Source of the DNA: Yarrowia lipolytica
Taxonomy: Eukaryota; Ascomycota; Dipodascomycetes; Dipodascales
Reading direction: 5' to 3'
DNA: 64,000 nt
Assembly: GCF_001761485.1 (NCBI RefSeq)
Contig: NC_090774.1
Location: 3,224,001 to 3,288,000 of the forward strand
Made by a program: the position numbers and the translations under genes. Shown one piece after another: positions 62,801-64,000 of the stretch. A model generated the notes under the pieces. That model saw only the letters and a program-made list of their open reading frames with translations, had not been told where the DNA came from and made no database searches. The stretch's first letter is position 1; the number at the start of each line of letters is the position of its first letter.

Positions 62801-64000
62801 ATGCTTGGACACGTCCCAACCAAAACGTTCTCGGAAAAGGCCGGAAAGATGGCCCGAATCATCAAACACAAGCTCACCACTCGAGAAGGACTCATTGGAG
62901 ACTACGACTACGCATTTCTCTTCACCCCCAAGATCCCCTTCATGAAGAAACGAGAAGACGAACCCTCGACCTTTTTCCCTCTCAACTCGTCACTTCCTCT
63001 CTTCCTAGCAATTCTGCTGGGATTCCAGCATTCTCTGGCCATGGTGGCTGGAGTCGTCACACCTCCTCTGATCATGGGTGGTTCTGCCAACTTTGGACCT
63101 GATCTCAGCCAGTACCTCGTCTCTGCATGCCTCATTGGCTCTGGAATTCTGTCGCTCATCCATATTATTCGATTCAAAATTCCCAAAACTAATATCTACA
63201 TTGGAACCGGCCTGATTTCCGTGGTTGGAACCTCATTCGCTACCATCAACGTCTTCACCAGTTCACTGCCCATTATGTACCGATCAGGTATTTGTCAGAC
63301 AGCTGCTGACGGAACTCCTCTTCCCTGTCCTGATGGCTACGGTCGTCTCATTGCTACTGCCATGGTCTGCGCGCTTCTGGAAGTCGTGCTTTCATTCCTG
63401 CCTGCTAAGGTCCTCAAGAAGGTCTTCCCTCCCATCGTCACCGGCCCTGTAGTGCTTCTCATTGGTGTCGAGCTTGTATCTTCCGGTTTCAAGGACTGGG
63501 CTGGAGGATCTGGCCCCTGCTACGGACGACCTACTTCTGGAGACTTCATGATGTGTCCTGCCAACGGTGCTCCGATGGCCGCTCCCTGGGGCTCAGCCCA
63601 GTTCATCGGTCTTGGATTCCTCGTCTTCATCTCTATTCTCTTCTGTGAAAAGTGGGGAGCTCCCATCATGAAGTCCTGCTCGGTTGTCATTGGTCTGCTG
63701 GTCGGATGTATTGTGGCTGCTGCTTGTGGATACTTTGATGGAACCAACATCGATGCTGCTCCTGTCGGAACCTTCCTGTGGACCCACACCTTCAAGCTCA
63801 AGATCTACGGACCAGCAGTACTTCCTATGCTTGCTGTCTATCTAGTGCTGATGATGGAGTCCATTGGTGACATTACCGCCACATGTGACGTATCTCGACA
63901 AGCCGTTGAGGGCCCCGAGTACGAGTCTCGAATCAAGGGAGGCATTCTTGGTGATGGTATCATTGGTATCCTTGCCGGAGCCTTCACTCTTACTCCCATG
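62801..64000 (+). CDS. UapA-type urate/xanthine permease (NCS2/NAT family), cut by the right edge
   Basis: The first 400 residues of a nucleobase-ascorbate transporter, equivalent to Aspergillus UapA/UapC. The soluble N-terminus ends in HKLTTREGLIGDYDYAFLF. Membrane segments follow, with the family QH motif (LLGFQHSLAMVAGVVTPPL), SGILSLIHIIRFKIP, KVFPPIVTGPVVLLIGVEL, SSGFKDWAGG, KSCSVVIGLLVGCIVAAACG and VLMMESIGDITATCDVSR, which carries the substrate-binding glutamate region. The NAT signature after TM9 lies beyond the window. Family members import uric acid and xanthine with protons at the plasma membrane for use as nitrogen. The ATG at 62801 is chosen; a second in-frame ATG lies at 62849. 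A start-proximal leader rich in A follows no clear TATA. Confidence 0.94.
   Translation, partial: MLGHVPTKTFSEKAGKMARIIKHKLTTREGLIGDYDYAFLFTPKIPFMKKREDEPSTFFPLNSSLPLFLAILLGFQHSLAMVAGVVTPPLIMGGSANFGPDLSQYLVSACLIGSGILSLIHIIRFKIPKTNIYIGTGLISVVGTSFATINVFTSSLPIMYRSGICQTAADGTPLPCPDGYGRLIATAMVCALLEVVLSFLPAKVLKKVFPPIVTGPVVLLIGVELVSSGFKDWAGGSGPCYGRPTSGDFMMCPANGAPMAAPWGSAQFIGLGFLVFISILFCEKWGAPIMKSCSVVIGLLVGCIVAAACGYFDGTNIDAAPVGTFLWTHTFKLKIYGPAVLPMLAVYLVLMMESIGDITATCDVSRQAVEGPEYESRIKGGILGDGIIGILAGAFTLTPM

Overview
The window is a 64-kb piece of a yeast nuclear chromosome. It is almost certainly Yarrowia lipolytica, and probably chromosome E (the chromosome is recalled, not computed). Four things point there. 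The protein at 34215-36320 reads as the Y. lipolytica acyl-CoA oxidase Pox4/Aco4. A tRNA-Gly gene is fused to a 5S rRNA gene, an arrangement known from this yeast. Arginine is coded mainly by CGA. Introns start with GTGAGT or GTAAGT and have a CTAAC/CTAAT branch site almost touching the 3' AG. Genes are spaced by long (0.3-2.6 kb) noncoding stretches full of short GTAC-rich motifs. I saw no CRISPR array, prokaryotic operon, DNA transposon or virus-like element.

Layout, left to right. 1-10.8 kb: the 5' end of an unknown minus-strand gene, SRS2-type DNA helicase, a GPR1/FUN34/YaaH-family acetate-transporter-like protein, the tRNA-Gly/5S fusion, and V-ATPase subunit B (VMA2). 11-16 kb: an Oca-type pseudophosphatase, a mitochondrial RNase II-like protein without visible catalytic aspartates, and peptidyl-tRNA hydrolase 2. 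16.2-17.8 kb: a decayed GH81 endo-1,3-beta-glucanase. 18.3-25 kb: an old yellow enzyme ending in AKL (a possible peroxisomal signal), the mitochondrial PP2C phosphatase PTC7, an allantoate-permease-like MFS transporter split by one frameshift, and a protein with a J-like N-terminus. 27-31.5 kb: tRNA-Arg(UCU), a small CBS-domain protein with a 48-nt intron, and an unrecognised 821-residue protein whose low-complexity tail is broken into several frames.

31.6-48.3 kb: Ca2+/calmodulin-dependent kinase, POX4, RPC19, CEX1, DBP2 with a 760-nt intron, a B-box/UPF0652 protein, and a Gcn4-type bZIP factor whose leader carries exactly four tiny upstream ORFs. 50.6-64 kb: COQ11 with a 48-nt intron, an RTA1-family membrane protein, an F-box-like protein, the nucleolar FKBP prolyl isomerase FPR4, ribosomal protein eL6, and the 5' two-thirds of a UapA-type urate/xanthine permease running off the right edge.

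These are mostly unlinked housekeeping genes, not a cluster. Loose themes are mitochondria (PTH2, PTC7, COQ11, the RNB-like protein), peroxisomal fat use (POX4, perhaps the old yellow enzyme), nitrogen and amino-acid response (Gcn4-type factor, permeases) and RNA metabolism (RPC19, CEX1, DBP2, eL6). The best leads are the four-uORF leader, the tRNA-5S fusion, the fragmented 28-31.5 kb gene, the catalytically degenerate enzymes, the glucanase fossil and the recurrent GTAC-rich intergenic motifs.
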